Positions 17,469-27,205 are shown, counted from the stretch's first letter. The stretch is DNA of 64,000 bases from Cypionkella sp. (GCF_028290025.1 NZ_JAQGKQ010000083.1:43154-107153); one strand, 5' to 3'. Translations and numbers: made by a program. The notes: generated by a model from the letters alone, not told the origin.

Positions 17469-18977
17469 ATGACCAGCATCTTGGGCATCGACAACGGCCT
17501 AACCGTGACCAAAGCGGTGATATTCGACGTCTCGGGCCAGCAAATCGCAGTTGCGCGCCGCCGTGTGCCGCAACTGCTGCCCGAACCGCACCATGTCGAG
17601 CGCGATATGGAGGGACTGTGGCGCGCCACCGCCGAGGCTATTGCCGAAGCCATCCAGCTTTCTGGCCGTCCCGCGTCGGATATTGTCGCAGTCGCGGCCA
17701 CCGCGCATGGCGACGGTTTGTATCTGCTCGACCACGAAAATCGCCCGCTTGGCAACGGCATCCTGTCGCTTGATGGCCGGGCGGGAGCGATCTGCGCCGC
17801 ATGCGCCGACCGCGCCGATGCTGCGTTGAAACTGACGGGCCAGATCCCGCCCGCCTGCTCTCCTGCGGCTTTGCTCGCTTGGGTGCGTGACAATGAGCCT
17901 GATCGTTTCGCCCAGATCGGCACAATTCTCGCCTGCAAAGACTGGCTGCGGTTCTGTCTGACGGGCAGTCTTGGCACCGACCGCACCGAAGCCTCAACCG
18001 CCTTCACCGATGTACAAACCCAAGACTACACCCTTGATGCGCTTCAACTTTTCGACCTGGAGAACATCGCGCACGCCCTGCCCGACATCGCGGGTTCCGC
18101 CGAAATCATCGGCCATATCACCGCCGGGGCTGCTGGGCTCACAGGTCTTGTCGAGGGCACTCCGGTTGCCGCTGGTCTGCATGATGTGACCGCCTCGGCC
18201 TTGGGTATTGGCGGCCATAAGACGGGCGTGGTCGCCATCGTCGCAGGCACCTATTCGATCAATGAGGTGGTGTCCGACGCCCCAAACACCGATCCGCATT
18301 GGCTTTGCCGCAATGCGATCCTGCCGGGCCAGTGGAACAACATGGCGCTCTCACCCGCCTCTGCCGCCAATTACGACTGGTTTATTGAGACGCTTTGTCA
18401 GGCGGAACTAGCCGCCGCAACCGCCTCGGGTCAGTCGATCCACGCGGCCCTCGCGATAGAAATCAACGCCGCGCTGCTAAAGCCTACCTCGTTGATCTTC
18501 CACCCCTATCTCTTTGGCTCGCCTTACGGCCCGCAAGCCAGCGCCAGCTTTATCGGTCTGCGCGGCTGGCATAATCGCGGCGATATGCTGCGCGCTGTGC
18601 TGGAAGGCATCGTGTTCAATCATCGCACTCATGTCGATGCTTTGCGCGCAGGTTTCCCAGTGCAAGAGGCTCGTTTGACCGGCGGCGTCGCCCGCAATCC
18701 CGCCTTCGCGCAGATGTTCGCCGATATTCTGGGGATGACCGTTACCACCAGCCAGACCGAGGAAGCCGCCGCTTGGGGTGCGGCGTTATGCGCCGGAGCA
18801 GCGGTTGGGCTATACGCATCGCCCCTCGCCGACCCTCGCGATATGGCGCTTTTGGGTCAGACATATACCCCAGACCCTGCCCGCTCCGCAGCCTATGAAA
18901 AACGCTTTCAACTTTACAATAAAATCACCCAAGCCCTCGCCCCGCTCTGGCCCGAAATCGAAGCTTTGGTGCCATGA
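17469..18977 (+). CDS. FGGY-family carbohydrate kinase (L-xylulokinase-like), substrate unknown
   Basis: This 502-residue FGGY kinase has the N-terminal ILGIDNGLTVTKAVIFD loop, the substrate-side VAATAHGDGLYLLDHENRPLGNGILSLDGRA, the catalytic-Asp region GLHDVTASALGIG, and LTGGVARNPAFAQMFADILG near the C-terminus. It resembles L-xylulose kinase-like proteins more than glycerol kinase. The start at 17469 has AGGAAA upstream. Followed by a GlpD homologue, it mirrors eryA-eryB and may act on another polyol brought in by the same transporter. That is inference. Confidence 0.85.
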   Translation: MTSILGIDNGLTVTKAVIFDVSGQQIAVARRRVPQLLPEPHHVERDMEGLWRATAEAIAEAIQLSGRPASDIVAVAATAHGDGLYLLDHENRPLGNGILSLDGRAGAICAACADRADAALKLTGQIPPACSPAALLAWVRDNEPDRFAQIGTILACKDWLRFCLTGSLGTDRTEASTAFTDVQTQDYTLDALQLFDLENIAHALPDIAGSAEIIGHITAGAAGLTGLVEGTPVAAGLHDVTASALGIGGHKTGVVAIVAGTYSINEVVSDAPNTDPHWLCRNAILPGQWNNMALSPASAANYDWFIETLCQAELAAATASGQSIHAALAIEINAALLKPTSLIFHPYLFGSPYGPQASASFIGLRGWHNRGDMLRAVLEGIVFNHRTHVDALRAGFPVQEARLTGGVARNPAFAQMFADILGMTVTTSQTEEAAAWGAALCAGAAVGLYASPLADPRDMALLGQTYTPDPARSAAYEKRFQLYNKITQALAPLWPEIEALVP

Positions 18978-19046
18978 TGACACGCAAAGCGAGAAACCCG
19001 CTGAAAGCCGCAGGTGTGCGAGCGCAACTGATCGAACGGATACCCT

Positions 19047-20738
19047 ATGCATAAAGATGCCCGCCTGCAAAGTTTGACCGAAAACGGCGTCGATGTGCTG
19101 ATCATTGGTGCTGGCATCAACGGCGCTGGCCTGTTCCGCGACCTTGCCGAACAGGGGCTGCGGGTGCTGATTGTCGAGAAGGGTGATTTCGGCGGCGGCA
19201 CCTCGGCGGCCCCGTCGCGGATGATACACGGCGGCTTGAAATACCTTGAAACCGGCGAGTTTCGACTGGTGGCGCAATCGACGTTAGAGCGCAATCTGCT
19301 GCTGCGCAACGCACCCCACGCCGTGACACCTTTGCCAACGGTGATCCCGATTTTCTCTTGGACCAAAGGGATTTGGGCGGCATTGCGCACCCTGTTCGGC
19401 TCTACCACCGCCGCGCGCAGTCGTGGCGCGTTGCTGTTGAAAATCGGTTTCACGATCTACGATTATTACGGCAGCCGCGCAAATGTCATGCCGCGCCACA
19501 GGATGAAATCCCGCGCCAAGACCCTTACCGAGTTTCCGCAAATGACGCCGCGCATTGTCGCGTCGGGCCTCTATTACGACGCAAAAATCTCGGGGCCAGA
19601 ACGTCTGGTTTGGGAATTGCTCGCTGATGGGATGGCCGTAAACGCCAATGCTTTGGCGCTGAACTACACCCATCCTGCCGCCCATAACGGCGGTGAAATC
19701 AGCTTCACCTGCGAGGATGGCAGCAGTTTCACCACCGAACCCAAGCTCGTCATCAACGCCGCTGGCCCGTGGATCGACCACGTAAATGCCATTTTGGGCG
19801 CGCGAACCAAGCTGATCGGCGGCACCAAAGGCTCGCATATCCTGCTCGACCACCCCGAACTTTTAGCGATGCTGAACGGCCAGATGATCTACTTTGAGGC
19901 CGACGATGGCCGCATCTTGCTGGTCTATGACTACCTCGGCAAAGCCTTGGTCGGCTCCACCGATATCAAAGCCACCGACCCCGAAAACGTCCGCTGTGAG
20001 GATGACGAGATCGCTTATTTCCTGACCAGTCTGCGCGCTCTGCTGCCCGGTTTGAGCTTCGATGCCAGTCATATCATCTACGCCTATTCCGGCATCCGCC
20101 CGCTGCCCGCCTCGGATGCAGCCACCCCCGGTCTGATCAGCCGCGACCATTCCGCGCCAGTTTTGGAGCCCACAGGCCAGCGCCCTTACGCGATTATTTC
20201 GATGGTCGGCGGAAAGTGGACGACGTTCCGAGGGTTTGCCGAAGAAGTCGCCGACACCTGCTTGAGCCGTCTGAACTCCACCCGCCAGATCAGCACGCGC
20301 AATCTTGGGATTGGTGGCGGCAAGCGCTATCCCACTGATGATACAGCAAAATCGAGTCAGATCGCCAGCGCCGCCGTAGCCGGTGGCTTAACCCTCACCC
20401 GCGCGGCAGAACTTTTCGCCCGCTACGGCACCAGCTTGAACAGTTTCTCCGCCCACAGATCAGCCCACAGTGACACTGATCGCCTGCCCAATGCCAAAGC
20501 CTACAGCCTCGCTGAAATTGACTGGCTCGCCCGCAATGAATCGGTCGAACACCTTGCCGATCTGGTGCTGCGCCGCACAACGCTGGCAATCACCGGTGCT
20601 GTCAACGCCGCCGATCTGGAGCGGATAGCCGATGTGGTGGCCGAGGCGAAAGGTTGGATACCCGAGCGGCGCGCGGCGGAGTTAATCAGCCTCACCCATC
20701 ATTTGCGAGAGACAAATCGGCAAGACCTGACCCGATGA
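19047..20738 (+). CDS. GlpD-family FAD-dependent polyol-phosphate dehydrogenase, second copy
   Basis: This 563-residue protein has the FAD-binding VLIIGAGINGAGLFRDLAEQG, GGTSAAPSRMIHGGLKYLETGEFRLV, VINAAGPWIDHV and ISMVGGKWTTFRGFAEE. It differs from eryB in having a hydrophobic insert near residues 95-135 and another C-terminal part. It probably oxidises the product of the upstream kinase. No clear ribosome site precedes the ATG; a 26-codon frame (18974-19054) bridges the kinase stop and this start, suggesting coupling. Glycerol-3-phosphate is the conservative alternative substrate. Confidence 0.85.
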   Translation: MHKDARLQSLTENGVDVLIIGAGINGAGLFRDLAEQGLRVLIVEKGDFGGGTSAAPSRMIHGGLKYLETGEFRLVAQSTLERNLLLRNAPHAVTPLPTVIPIFSWTKGIWAALRTLFGSTTAARSRGALLLKIGFTIYDYYGSRANVMPRHRMKSRAKTLTEFPQMTPRIVASGLYYDAKISGPERLVWELLADGMAVNANALALNYTHPAAHNGGEISFTCEDGSSFTTEPKLVINAAGPWIDHVNAILGARTKLIGGTKGSHILLDHPELLAMLNGQMIYFEADDGRILLVYDYLGKALVGSTDIKATDPENVRCEDDEIAYFLTSLRALLPGLSFDASHIIYAYSGIRPLPASDAATPGLISRDHSAPVLEPTGQRPYAIISMVGGKWTTFRGFAEEVADTCLSRLNSTRQISTRNLGIGGGKRYPTDDTAKSSQIASAAVAGGLTLTRAAELFARYGTSLNSFSAHRSAHSDTDRLPNAKAYSLAEIDWLARNESVEHLADLVLRRTTLAITGAVNAADLERIADVVAEAKGWIPERRAAELISLTHHLRETNRQDLTR

Positions 20739-20778
20739 ACCGCTTGCAATGCGTTCGGTTTGGCTGAACCCTGACCGC

Positions 20779-21141
20779 ATGAGCACATTGCCTGCAAAAA
20801 TCTTCCTGCGTTTTTATTTCGGAGCCGCAATGATCGGCCCCGGCAAGGTGACGTTGCTGGAACATATCCGCGACACCGGCTCGATTTCCGCAGCCGGACG
20901 CGCGATGGCGATGAGCTACAAGCGGGCGTGGATGCTGGTCGAGGAAATGAATGCCGCGTTCGCCGATCCCGTGGTGGAAAGTGTGCGTGGTGGCGCGAAG
21001 GGTGGCGGCGCGCAGCTAACTGCCACCGGCATCACGGTGATCACGCAATATCGCGCCGCCGAAACTGCCACCGCGCAGGCCACCGCGCCGCATATCGCCG
21101 CCTTGCAAGCCCTGCTCCGCGATATTCCCGACGGGAAATAA
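20779..21141 (+). CDS. ModE-like winged-helix molybdate regulator, no molybdate-binding domain
   Basis: About 120 residues match the ModE N-terminal LysR-like winged helix: IGPGKVTLLEHIRDTGSISAAGRAMAMSYKRAWMLVEEMN, then GGAKGGGAQLTATG. Full ModE also has two TOBE/Mop domains, which are absent here. A start at 20779 fits family alignments; an in-frame ATG at 20749 is possible. Its position just before modABC supports control of molybdate uptake. Without a Mop domain it may not sense molybdate itself. Confidence 0.82.
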   Translation: MSTLPAKIFLRFYFGAAMIGPGKVTLLEHIRDTGSISAAGRAMAMSYKRAWMLVEEMNAAFADPVVESVRGGAKGGGAQLTATGITVITQYRAAETATAQATAPHIAALQALLRDIPDGK

Positions 21142-21170
21142 CGCTTGCATCGGCACACGACTTTGCTGAT

Positions 21171-21186
21171 ATGTTTGGCAAAACAT
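21171..21186. promoter_or_regulatory. Small inverted repeat before modA
   Basis: ATGTTT (21171-21176) and AAACAT (21181-21186) flank GGCA in the short gap between the ModE-like gene and modA. It is a candidate operator for the ModE-like protein but does not look like a classical Mo-box. Confidence 0.3.
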
Positions 21187-21202
21187 GTCGACAGGGTTCA
21201 CG

Positions 21203-21976
21203 ATGCCAATTCTCATCCGCAGCATCGCCACCGCAGCCTTATTCGTCAGCCTCGCCCTGCCCGCCCGTGCCGACGAAATCACCGTATTCGCTGCCGCCAG
21301 TTTGAAGAACGCGCTGGATATCATCGCCGCCGATTGGCAAAAAGCCAGCGGCAACACCGTGGTGATTTCCTACGAAAGCACTGCCAAACTCGCCAAACAG
21401 ATTGAACAGGGCGCGCCCGCCGATCTGTTTATCTCGGCCTCAAAGCAGTGGATGGATACGCTCTCCGACGAAAAGCTGATCAAAGACGACAGCCGCAAAA
21501 ATATCCTCGGCAACACTTTGGTGCTGGTCGCCTCTGGCAAGGCGGCACCGATTGGCATCACCCAAGGCTTTGATCTGAAAACGCTTCTTGGCGATGGCAA
21601 GTTGTCGATGGGCAGCGTTGATTCCGTTCCTGCGGGCCAATATGGCAAGCAAGCCCTGGAAAACCTTGGCATTTGGGCCGCCGTCGAAGCCAATGTTGCG
21701 CAATCCGATAACGTCCGCGCCGCCCTCGCTCTGGTTGCTGCGGGCGAGGCGCCTTATGGCATCGTATATGCCTCGGATGCAATTGCCGATGATGAAGCGG
21801 GCGACAAGGTGACGGTCGTCGGCACCTTCCCTAGCGACAGCCACCAGCCAATCGTCTACCCTGCGGCCGTTGTGGCCAGCAGCACCAAACCCGAGGCGCA
21901 GAGCTTCCTTGACGAGCTGTCTAGCGATGCCGCTGCGAAAGTATTCACTGCCCAAGGCTTTACCGTTCTGAAATAA
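21203..21976 (+). CDS. modA: Molybdate ABC transporter, periplasmic binding protein
   Basis: About 257 residues. The signal peptide (ILIRSIATAALFVSLALPARA) is cleaved before DEITVFAAASLKNALD, the classic ModA opening. Oxyanion-contact regions are FAAASLK, YESTAKLAKQIEQGAPADLFISAS, DSVPAGQYGKQALE and YGIVYASDA. It captures molybdate (or tungstate) for ModBC. Start 21203 is preferred (AGGG upstream); an ATG at 21185 would add six residues. Confidence 0.93.
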   Translation: MPILIRSIATAALFVSLALPARADEITVFAAASLKNALDIIAADWQKASGNTVVISYESTAKLAKQIEQGAPADLFISASKQWMDTLSDEKLIKDDSRKNILGNTLVLVASGKAAPIGITQGFDLKTLLGDGKLSMGSVDSVPAGQYGKQALENLGIWAAVEANVAQSDNVRAALALVAAGEAPYGIVYASDAIADDEAGDKVTVVGTFPSDSHQPIVYPAAVVASSTKPEAQSFLDELSSDAAAKVFTAQGFTVLK

Positions 21977-21982
21977 GGCTCA

Positions 21983-22699
21983 ATGCCCAACTGGTTCACC
22001 CTCGCCGACTGGTTTACCGCCGATGAATGGCGCGCCGTGGCGCTGTCGCTGCGCGTTTCGCTATGGGCGACGGTGCTCAGTTTGCCGTTGGGCACCTATG
22101 TAGCGCATGTTTTGGCGCGGCGAGAGTTCTGGGGCAAACAACTGCTGAACGGCCTCGTGCATCTGCCGCTGATCCTGCCGCCCGTCGTCACCGGGTACTT
22201 GTTGCTGCTGGCGTTCGGGCGAAAAGGCTTTATCGGCCAATATCTTGACCAATGGTTCGGCCTCGTGCTCGCCTTTAAATGGAGCGGTGCCGTCCTCGCC
22301 GCCGCCGTGATGGCCTTTCCGCTGATGGTGCGCGCCATCCGCCAGGCGTTTGAGGCCGTCGATCCTAAACTCGAGCAAACCGCAGGCACGCTCGGCGCAT
22401 CGCCGCTATGGGTTTTCGTCACCGTCACCCTGCCGCTGATCCTTCCCGGCATCATCGCGGGCGCGGTGTTGTGCTTTGCAAAAGCGATGGGAGAGTTCGG
22501 CGCGACGATCACTTTTGTCTCGAACATCCCCGGCCAAACCCAAACCCTGCCCTCGGCGATCTACACGTTTTTGCAAGTCCCCGGCGGCGATCCGCAAGCC
22601 TTTCGGTTGGTTTTAGTCTCCATCGCCGTAGCCATGTTTGCGCTGATATTGTCGGAATTGCTCAGCCGCGCCGTCGCCCGAAGGATTGCGGGCCGATGA
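21983..22699 (+). CDS. modB: Molybdate ABC transporter permease
   Basis: 238 residues with five or six membrane segments. The EAA-type loop EQTAGTLGASPLWVFVTVTLPLILPGIIAG contacts ModC, and the family-typical EFGATITFVSNIPGQTQTLPSAIYT follows. The gene starts six bases after modA and overlaps modC by ATGA. Confidence 0.93.
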   Translation: MPNWFTLADWFTADEWRAVALSLRVSLWATVLSLPLGTYVAHVLARREFWGKQLLNGLVHLPLILPPVVTGYLLLLAFGRKGFIGQYLDQWFGLVLAFKWSGAVLAAAVMAFPLMVRAIRQAFEAVDPKLEQTAGTLGASPLWVFVTVTLPLILPGIIAGAVLCFAKAMGEFGATITFVSNIPGQTQTLPSAIYTFLQVPGGDPQAFRLVLVSIAVAMFALILSELLSRAVARRIAGR

Positions 22700-23778
22700 G
22701 CCTGACCGTCGCCCTTGACCACCGTTTTCCCGGCTTCACGCTGGAGGTGAACTTTACGGCACCCCCCGGACTAACCGCGTTGTTTGGCAAATCTGGTTCA
22801 GGCAAAACCAGCGTTATCAATGCTGTAGCGGGTATCTTGCGCCCCGATCAGGGCCGCATCACCTCAGGCGAGATCACCCTGCTCGACACCGCCCACGCCA
22901 TCAACCTGCCGCCGCATCGCCGCCGCTTAGGCTATGTTTTCCAAGACGCCCGGCTGTTCCCGCACCTCACCGTGCGGCAAAATCTAAACTACGGTCGCTG
23001 GTTCTCACCCAAAACCAAAGGTCCGAACTTCGATGATATTGTGGTTCTGCTTGGCCTCAACGCTCTGCTCGCCCGCCGTCCGCAGGCACTTTCGGGCGGT
23101 GAGAAATCGCGTGTTGCCATCGGTCGCGCTTTGCTGTCGAACCCCGCGCTGCTGCTGATGGACGAACCCTTTGCCGCCTTGGATGAAGCCCGCAAAGCCG
23201 AACTTTTGCCCTATATCGAAGCCCTGCGCGACCACACTCAGATCCCGATCCTGTATGTCAGCCATGCGCTTGCCGAAGTCGCCCGCCTTGCCACGACTTT
23301 GGTGGTGCTCGATCAAGGCCGCATTCTGCGCGCTGGCTCCGCCGCTGATCTGCTGTCCGACCCCGATCTCGCCCCGGCCTTGGGATTGCGCGACGCGGGT
23401 GCCACCCTTACCGGCACTCTGATCGCGCAAGATGCTGACGGTCTGAGCCAGTTGCAAAGTGCCGGCGGCCCGATCTGGCTGCCGACAATCGCCGCAAACC
23501 TTGGCACAACATTGCGCATCCGCATCGCAGCCCAAGACGTGATCCTGTCGCGCACGAGGCCAGAGGGGTTATCGGCGCTGAACATCCTGCAAGCCACGAT
23601 CAGCGAAATCCGCCTATCTGACGACGGCGCGCTGATCCAACTTGCCGTAGGGTCCGAGCATATGCTGGCCCGCATCACCGCCCGCTCTGCGAAAGCTTTG
23701 AGCCTTAGCCCCGGTCAGCCGATCTTTGCGATTGTGAAATCCGTCGCGGTTGCGCAAACAGACGTAGGCACTCGCTAA
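22696..23778 (+). CDS. modC: Molybdate ABC transporter ATPase
   Basis: 360 residues. The Walker A motif is FGKSGSGKTSVINAVAG, the signature LSGGEKSRVAIGRALL, and Walker B LLLMDEPFAALDEARK. A C-terminal TOBE/Mop-like domain spans about residues 290-355 and may bind molybdate for feedback. The start at 22696 overlaps the modB stop (ATGA). Confidence 0.93.
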   Translation: MSLTVALDHRFPGFTLEVNFTAPPGLTALFGKSGSGKTSVINAVAGILRPDQGRITSGEITLLDTAHAINLPPHRRRLGYVFQDARLFPHLTVRQNLNYGRWFSPKTKGPNFDDIVVLLGLNALLARRPQALSGGEKSRVAIGRALLSNPALLLMDEPFAALDEARKAELLPYIEALRDHTQIPILYVSHALAEVARLATTLVVLDQGRILRAGSAADLLSDPDLAPALGLRDAGATLTGTLIAQDADGLSQLQSAGGPIWLPTIAANLGTTLRIRIAAQDVILSRTRPEGLSALNILQATISEIRLSDDGALIQLAVGSEHMLARITARSAKALSLSPGQPIFAIVKSVAVAQTDVGTR

Positions 23779-23882
23779 CATCATATCGACAATGCAAATC
23801 GAAAGTCGCGGCCTTTCGCTTCACGCAACTGCGCTTCAGGTAGCTGCCGTTAACCGTAACCGTTACGCAAAAGGACACCGCC

Positions 23883-24773
23883 ATGATCATCCGCGACAGA
23901 CCCCGCGCTTGGGAATTGGCCTTTGCGATGCGCGGCTCGGTGTTGCCGCATATCGCGCTGCCGCTGTTTTGTGTCATCGCATTCGCGGCCCTGATGGTGT
24001 TTCTCGACCATCATTTCGGCGTCCTGCCGCATATCGAGGGCATCCCCTTCACCGTGTTTGGCATAGCACTTTCGCTGTTCCTCAGCTTTCGCAACAACGC
24101 CGCCTATGATCGCTGGTGGGAGGCTCGCAAGCTGTGGGGCGGTCTGTTGGCCGACCTGCGCAGCCTTGCCCGAGAGTTGGAGGTCTTTCTACCCGACCAA
24201 ACCATCCGCCACCGTATCCTGTTGCAATCGCTGGCGTTTTTGCATCTACACCGCACGCAACTGCGCCGGATAACCCATGATTCCGAAACCCAATCGCGCT
24301 CGCCAACGCTGCTGGCCGACCCGCATCCACCCTGCTCGGCGCTGAACCTGATCAACGCCGATCTGGCGCAAGCCTATGCCGCAGGTCAAATGGACGGCTT
24401 CGGCGCACGCACGCTGACCTCTCGGCTTGGCAGTATCGCGCTGCAACAAGCCGGCTGTGAGCGCATTGCCGGAACGCCGCTGCCTTTCGTCTATTCGCTG
24501 CTGATCTACCGCACGACTTACCTGTTTTGCCTGCTGCTGCCGATGGCGCTGGTCGGCACCTCGGGCTGGTTGACGCCGCTTTTCGTCGGCATCGTCGCTT
24601 ACGTTTTTCTAGGCTTTGCCGAAGTCACCGAAGAACTCAGCACCCCGTTCGGCACCACTTTGAACGCCCTGCCGCTCGACGCAATCTGCCGCGCTGCCGA
24701 AATCAGCCTTGCACCGCATCTGGGCCAACCCGCGCCAAAACCGCTGCAACCGATCGACTTCCACCTGAGTTAA
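23883..24773 (+). CDS. Bestrophin-family (YneE/UPF0187) membrane protein
   Basis: This 296-residue protein matches bacterial bestrophins: an N-terminal membrane pair, FRNNAAYDRWWEARKLWGGLLADLRSLARE, and near the C-terminus LGFAEVTEELSTPFGTTLNALPLDAICR. Bacterial bestrophins form pentameric ion channels. No functional link to the neighbours is visible. It is preceded by AAAAGGACACCGCC. Confidence 0.85.
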   Translation: MIIRDRPRAWELAFAMRGSVLPHIALPLFCVIAFAALMVFLDHHFGVLPHIEGIPFTVFGIALSLFLSFRNNAAYDRWWEARKLWGGLLADLRSLARELEVFLPDQTIRHRILLQSLAFLHLHRTQLRRITHDSETQSRSPTLLADPHPPCSALNLINADLAQAYAAGQMDGFGARTLTSRLGSIALQQAGCERIAGTPLPFVYSLLIYRTTYLFCLLLPMALVGTSGWLTPLFVGIVAYVFLGFAEVTEELSTPFGTTLNALPLDAICRAAEISLAPHLGQPAPKPLQPIDFHLS

Positions 24774-24909
24774 CCCGCACAGAAGCTCTGCCGCGGCGGT
24801 TTGAAGCACTTCGCACGAACTGATGTCAATCAACGCCGCGCGGGCTATAACCTCTTGAACAGGCGCAACCGCTGCGCCCGCTTGGCCAGCCCGTGAAGGA
24901 GCCCGCTTG

Positions 24910-25320
24910 ATGAGATTCGCTCTGAGATCCGCACTGATTACCTTGTTGCTATCCACTCCTGCCCTTGCAGAGGGTGACGCAGGAAAAGGTGAGAAGTTGT
25001 TCAACCGCTGCAAAGCCTGTCATTCCATCATCGCCCCCGACGGCAAAGCGGTGCAAATGGGCGGCAAAACCGGCCCCAATCTGTATGGCGTAATCGGTCG
25101 CCCGATTGGCAGCTATCCCGATTTCAAATACGGTACCGGCCTGTTGGCGCTGAATGCCAAGGGCGATATTTGGGACGAAGCCAAGCTTGCGGCCTACATC
25201 ACCAACCCAACCGCATGGGTCAAAGAGGAATCTGGTGATGCCTCGGTGACCGCCAAAATGGCGTTTAAGATGGGCAACGGTGCTGAAGACGTGGCGGCCT
25301 ATCTCGCGACGATGAAGTAA
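24910..25320 (+). CDS. Class I soluble c-type cytochrome (cytochrome c2-like)
   Basis: This 136-residue exported cytochrome has signal peptide RFALRSALITLLLSTPALA and haem site CKACH (Cys34, Cys37, His38). GPNLYGVIGRPIG follows, and a Met-rich KMAFKM segment supplies the axial ligand. Layout and length fit cytochrome c2/c550, a periplasmic electron carrier between the bc1 complex and oxidases or other acceptors. ATG at 24910 is used; a TTG at 24907 sits closer to the AGGAG site. Confidence 0.87.
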   Translation: MRFALRSALITLLLSTPALAEGDAGKGEKLFNRCKACHSIIAPDGKAVQMGGKTGPNLYGVIGRPIGSYPDFKYGTGLLALNAKGDIWDEAKLAAYITNPTAWVKEESGDASVTAKMAFKMGNGAEDVAAYLATMK

Positions 25321-25525
25321 CGCAACTCAGCCAGACAAATCCCGGCAAATTTCGGGCAGTAAAACCAGCGCGAGCCCCTATATCGCTTGCAGAATCCTGC
25401 CTTTCGCCATAAAGACGCCAACGATTGCAGGGTCAGGCTGAAGCCACGCCCCGTCTTCATTGCAGCCAAGACCGGCGGAGCCAACCGCATGGCCAGTGAC
25501 ATATCGAAAAAAGGACCCAAACTAC

Positions 25526-27205
25526 ATGAACTCCAAAGCTATGGACGAATTCGAAGCACTTTTGAAAGAAAGCTTCGAAATTGACACCCCCGAAGAGGGT
25601 ACGGTTGTCAAAGGCAAGGTTATCGCTATCGAAGCGGGCCAGGCCATCATCGACGTCGGCTACAAGATGGAAGGCCGCATCGATCTGAAAGAATTCGCCA
25701 ACCCCGGTGAGCAGCCCAACATCAACGTGGGCGATACCGTGGAAGTCTACCTCGACCGCGTGGAAAATGCCCGCGGTGAAGCCCAAATCTCGCGCGAGAA
25801 AGCCCGCCGCGAAGAAGCTTGGGATCGTCTTGAGAAAGCCTATGCGACCGAGACTCGCGTCGATGGCGCGATCTTTGGCCGTGTCAAAGGCGGCTTCACG
25901 GTGGATCTGGGCGGCGCTGTCGCCTTCCTGCCGGGCAGCCAAGTGGACGTGCGCCCCGTGCGCGATGCTGGCCCGCTGATGGGCATGAAGCAGCCGTTCC
26001 AAATCCTGAAAATGGATCGCCGTCGTGGCAATATCGTGGTGTCGCGTCGCGCCATCCTCGAAGAGTCGCGCGCAGAACAGCGTGCTGAAGTCATCGGCAA
26101 CCTGACCGAAGGCCAAACCATCGACGGTGTTGTGAAAAACATCACCGAATACGGTGCGTTTGTCGATTTGGGCGGCGTTGACGGCTTGCTGCACGTTACC
26201 GATATGGCTTGGCGTCGCGTCAATCACCCGTCCGAGATCCTCGCGATTGGTGAGACGATCAAGGTGCAAGTCATCAAGATCAATAAAGAAACCCACCGCA
26301 TCAGCCTTGGCATGAAGCAACTGCAATCCGATCCTTGGGATGCTGTTGAGAAACTTTACGCCATCGGCACCGTGCACAAAGGCCGTGTCACCAACATCAC
26401 CGATTACGGCGCATTTGTTGAGCTGGAAGCCGGTGTTGAGGGCCTTGTTCACGTCTCGGAAATGTCCTGGACCAAGAAAAACGTTCACCCCGGCAAAATC
26501 GTTTCGACGAGCCAGGAAGTGGAAGTTATGGTTCTGGAAATCGACAGCACCAAACGCCGCGTTTCCTTGGGTCTCAAGCAGACTCAGCGCAACCCGTGGG
26601 AAGTGTTTGCCGAAACCCATCCGATCGGCACCAACATCGAAGGCGAAGTCAAGAACATCACCGAGTTCGGTCTGTTCGTTGGCCTCGACAACGACATCGA
26701 CGGCATGGTTCACCTCTCCGACCTGTCGTGGGATCAACGTGGCGAAGACGCGATTGCAAACTACCGCAAGGGCGACACCGTTACGGCTTCGGTCACCGAA
26801 GTTGACGTGGAAAAAGAGCGTATCTCGCTCTCGATCAAGGCTTTGGGCGAAGACACCTTCACCGATGCGGTTGATGGCGTGAAACGTGGCGGTATCATCA
26901 CCGTCATCGTAACCGCGATCGAAGAAGGCGGCGTTGAAGTTGAATACAACGGCGCAAAATCCTTCATCCGCCGTTCTGATCTCTCGCGTGAGCGTGGCGA
27001 TCAACGTCCAGAGCGTTTCAGCGTTGGCGACAAGATCGACGTGCGCGTGACCAACATTGATCCGAAGACCCGCCGCATGGGTCTGTCGATCAAAGCGCGC
27101 GAGATCGCTGAAGAGAAAGAAGCCGTCGAGCAGTATGGTTCGTCCGATTCGGGCGCCTCGCTGGGCGACATTCTTGGTGCTGCTCTGAAGGGCGACAAGA
27201 ACTGA
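25526..27205 (+). CDS. rpsA: 30S ribosomal protein S1
   Basis: 559 residues with six S1 (OB-fold) repeats, e.g. GTVVKGKVIAIEAGQAIIDVGYK, GVVKNITEYGAFVDLGGVDGLLHV and EGEVKNITEFGLFVGLDNDIDGMVHL. It binds mRNA on the small subunit and helps start translation, including weak-SD messages. AAAAAAGGACC lies upstream of the ATG. The usual alphaproteobacterial neighbour cmk is not upstream here; a cytochrome gene is. A strong terminator and ihfB follow. Confidence 0.97.
   Translation: MNSKAMDEFEALLKESFEIDTPEEGTVVKGKVIAIEAGQAIIDVGYKMEGRIDLKEFANPGEQPNINVGDTVEVYLDRVENARGEAQISREKARREEAWDRLEKAYATETRVDGAIFGRVKGGFTVDLGGAVAFLPGSQVDVRPVRDAGPLMGMKQPFQILKMDRRRGNIVVSRRAILEESRAEQRAEVIGNLTEGQTIDGVVKNITEYGAFVDLGGVDGLLHVTDMAWRRVNHPSEILAIGETIKVQVIKINKETHRISLGMKQLQSDPWDAVEKLYAIGTVHKGRVTNITDYGAFVELEAGVEGLVHVSEMSWTKKNVHPGKIVSTSQEVEVMVLEIDSTKRRVSLGLKQTQRNPWEVFAETHPIGTNIEGEVKNITEFGLFVGLDNDIDGMVHLSDLSWDQRGEDAIANYRKGDTVTASVTEVDVEKERISLSIKALGEDTFTDAVDGVKRGGIITVIVTAIEEGGVEVEYNGAKSFIRRSDLSRERGDQRPERFSVGDKIDVRVTNIDPKTRRMGLSIKAREIAEEKEAVEQYGSSDSGASLGDILGAALKGDKN

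Noticed and set aside
22408..22695. Upstream extension of the modC frame
   Set aside because: Lies inside modB in another frame; ATGA overlap start at 22696 is better.
25457..27004. 515-codon minus-strand frame opposite rpsA
   Set aside because: Antisense to ribosomal protein S1; high codon bias creates open antisense frames.
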